The notes below the pieces were generated by a model, which was given only the letters and a program-made list of their open reading frames with translations, did not search any database and had not been told where the DNA came from. 64,000 nt of DNA, taken from the NCBI RefSeq assembly GCF_014697475.1, contig NZ_JACJRV010000001.1, positions 62,001 to 126,000 of the forward strand, in the 5' to 3' direction. Below, in pieces: positions 62,614 through 64,000 of the stretch (position 1 is the first letter of the stretch; each line of letters starts with the position of its first letter). Made by a program: the position numbers and the translations under genes. Source of the DNA: Nostoc sp. FACHB-152. Lineage in GTDB: Bacteria > Cyanobacteriota > Cyanobacteriia > Cyanobacteriales > Nostocaceae.

Positions 62614-63073
62614 AATTGTAGTCCTAGCCTATATCTGGTGCTATCAGATAGCGTTACGAGACTAATTAGAAATAGCCAGAGCCAGAAAGTCGATGTGTTA
62701 TGCTAGCTGCATCCAATTGAATAACTAATAATTGCAGTCAGATTATCCCTGGTAAAGATGATGGTGGATTGACGGCTTGCGGCTCTTAAGTTGACTCTAA
62801 ATAGTTACTGTAAGCCTTAGTATCTCATCTGCAATATCTTATTTATTAATATCTATTAGCAATGTACTCACGGTTGCAAACAATTATTAGATAGGAGTTC
62901 TGTCCTGTAAATGCTGTTGTGTAGGGGTACAGGTTCGGGATTTATTTTGCACTTAATTATTAGATATTTGCATTTCTTGAAGATGTTCTTAAAAATTAAA
63001 ATAACCAGTTTATTTAAGTTAAAAAATATTTCTGTTTTTCTAGTTACGAATTACATTAAAAAGTCCGTAAAAT
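62614..63073. other. Intergenic region upstream of nifJ
   Basis: This 460-bp AT-rich spacer presumably holds the nifJ promoter. A 72-codon frame at 62911-63129 has no protein-like features, overlaps the DUF202 gene and is rejected. No repeat or RNA gene was recognised. Confidence 0.4.
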
Positions 63074-63505
63074 TTAATCCAAATTATGATTTTGTAAGTG
63101 AGGTGGTAGAGAAGATGGACGCTGTGTAGGATTTCGCAAGAACAATACAGGAATACTTAGTAGTCCTAAAACGATCACTACTACGGTGAGTATCCAAACA
63201 GGTAAACGATTGGGTCGATAATTACCGTGTTCGATTTGCCAAAATATTTGATTATATCGCCATGCAGCTAGGGCGATCGCTACTATCCCCACAATTACTA
63301 AGGCAATTCCCAAGTTCTCCGAGTTGAAAAGGGGATGTACTACCACAACTTCACGTTTTGTAATCGCGGCATCTAGTTGACGCAAGAATAAACCAAATCT
63401 GGCGATCGCAAAACCAAAACCAATCAATGCAATAGAAGTCCTCAACCAAGCTAAAAAAGTTCTTTCGTTGGCTTGGTGTTCTCTTATCCGGTCAATTTTA
63501 TTCAT
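63074..63505 (-). CDS. DUF202 (YidH-like) membrane protein
   Basis: This 143-residue protein has three predicted membrane helices and the DUF202 signature ANERTFLAWLRTSIALIGFG. The helices are at about 22-42 (IALIGFGFAIARFGLFLRQL), 64-84 (LGIALVIVGIVAIALAAW) and 103-125 (PVWILTVVVIVLGLLSIPVL). The function is unknown. ATG at 63505 (MNKIDRIREH) has GGAGG about 10 nt upstream and is preferred over the frame start at 63556. Confidence 0.87.
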   Translation of the reverse strand: MNKIDRIREHQANERTFLAWLRTSIALIGFGFAIARFGLFLRQLDAAITKREVVVVHPLFNSENLGIALVIVGIVAIALAAWRYNQIFWQIEHGNYRPNRLPVWILTVVVIVLGLLSIPVLFLRNPTQRPSSLPPHLQNHNLD

Positions 63506-63715
63506 GATTAATTGCCCTCCATTACTCACAATAAAACAGTACTGAGAAGGCAACAAGAAATCTTAAATACTTACCTTTGGGAAGGGTGTATTAATACTGA
63601 ACAAAAATTTTTTACCTCTCAAGTAAGAAGACAGATAACACTCTTCACCCAACGGACAACAAAGAAGTAAGCTAAAATTCAAGCAGTTCAAGCATTTCTC
63701 ACACAAACACATCTC

Positions 63716-64000
63716 ATGTTGGAGACTCTACAAACCCGAATTTACGAACTCGAACAATTTGCCAACGCCTTAGTTGCTAATCAACTTACACACCTTAGCC
63801 TGTTAAGTGTTGGCATTATTTTTGCTGCTGGTTTACTTACTAGCCTTACGCCTTGTATGCTGTCGATGCTGCCAATTACTATCGGCTACATCGGCGGTTA
63901 CGAAACCAAAAGCCGCCTCCAAGCAGCCGCCCAATCAACATGGTTTGCTTTGGGATTAGCAACTACCCTAGCTGGGATGGGTGTAGTAGCTGCTTTAGTG
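63716..64000 (+). CDS. ccdA: Cytochrome c biogenesis/thiol-disulphide transporter CcdA (C-terminus beyond window)
   Basis: The first 95 codons of a CcdA/DsbD-type membrane protein, which carries reducing equivalents across the membrane for cytochrome c maturation. The first membrane segment contains the redox Cys in LLTSLTPCMLSMLPITIGYI, typical of cyanobacterial CcdA (CcsA/Ccs1 system II partner). The second segment, starting STWFALGLATTLAGMG, runs to the edge. The ATG at 63716 follows a spacer with ACTCTTCACCCAAC and has no obvious ribosome binding site. Confidence 0.85.
   Translation, partial: MLETLQTRIYELEQFANALVANQLTHLSLLSVGIIFAAGLLTSLTPCMLSMLPITIGYIGGYETKSRLQAAAQSTWFALGLATTLAGMGVVAALV

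Noticed and set aside
62614-62800. Search for a NifA- or NtcA-type site upstream of nifJ
   Set aside because: No GTA-N8-TAC or other recognisable operator was found with suitable spacing.
62911-63129. 72-codon plus-strand ORF between nifJ and the DUF202 gene
   Set aside because: AT-rich low-complexity translation, overlaps the DUF202 gene, and has no ribosome binding site.

Overview
The window looks like the chromosome of a filamentous, probably heterocyst-forming cyanobacterium of the Nostoc/Anabaena type. The evidence is a Psb28-family photosystem II protein, a NifJ pyruvate:flavodoxin oxidoreductase, a group 2 sigma factor, cyanobacteriochrome-like GAF domains, XisI, Uma2, DUF1816 and pentapeptide proteins, the frequent octamer GCGATCGC (HIP1), and many short heptamer repeats (STRR) and small inverted-repeat elements between genes. 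No rRNA, tRNA or CRISPR array was seen.

Layout. 1-3.9 kb: a class II lanthipeptide synthetase (LanM) cut by the left edge, behind a PAS-AraC regulator. 4.3-9.6 kb: a FUSC-type membrane protein, ProA, a Nif3-like protein and a secreted ABM-like protein. 9.7-16.2 kb: cobalamin genes (CbiG-CobJ fusion; cobG-cobH-cobI operon) interrupted by a FitAB/VapBC-type toxin-antitoxin pair and a small secreted protein. The cobGHI operon is headed by a cobalamin riboswitch that overlaps the apparent 5' end of cobG. 16.6-26 kb: a same-strand signalling cluster with a REC-wHTH-HPt-REC-REC-GGDEF regulator, a 1937-residue hybrid kinase with two histidine-kinase cores, a canonical receiver and a degenerate receiver. 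26-31.6 kb (plus strand): CobL, TrmJ, a membrane-anchored class A beta-lactamase-like protein, a Psb28 paralogue and a small membrane protein.

32-45.5 kb: a pentapeptide protein, a flavin reductase, a parvulin/ABC exporter pair whose C39 domain has lost its catalytic triad, a DUF92 (VTE6-like) protein, a VOC protein, a lipase, RsmE with a TPR protein, the cobalamin adenosyltransferase and an Uma2 protein. 45.6-50 kb: a SigB-type sigma factor with a clear terminator, a HerA-like ATPase and a GST. 50.6-57 kb: a secreted FAS1 protein, a PixJ-like receptor with three dual-cysteine cyanobacteriochrome-like GAF domains, and a Ser/Thr kinase fused to an FGE/SUMF1-like domain. 57-58.9 kb is a decayed patch: XisI survives, with remnants of XisH and of two copies of one small protein family. 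58.9-64 kb: NifJ with a 45-bp tandem repeat inside the coding sequence, a DUF202 protein, and CcdA cut by the right edge.

Together the cobalamin genes (cobG, cobH, cobI, cbiG-cobJ, cobL, cobO) cover much of corrin ring modification and adenosylation, and the first operon is probably switched by B12 itself. Small non-autonomous elements explain most of the intergenic DNA: a 106-bp pair in opposite orientation, a three-copy family with about 20-bp terminal repeats, and a 92-bp element beside a dead Rpn-type nuclease gene. Starts were moved inward from the longest frame wherever the longer form begins with TTG/GTG, lies in a repeat or riboswitch, or lacks a ribosome binding site.
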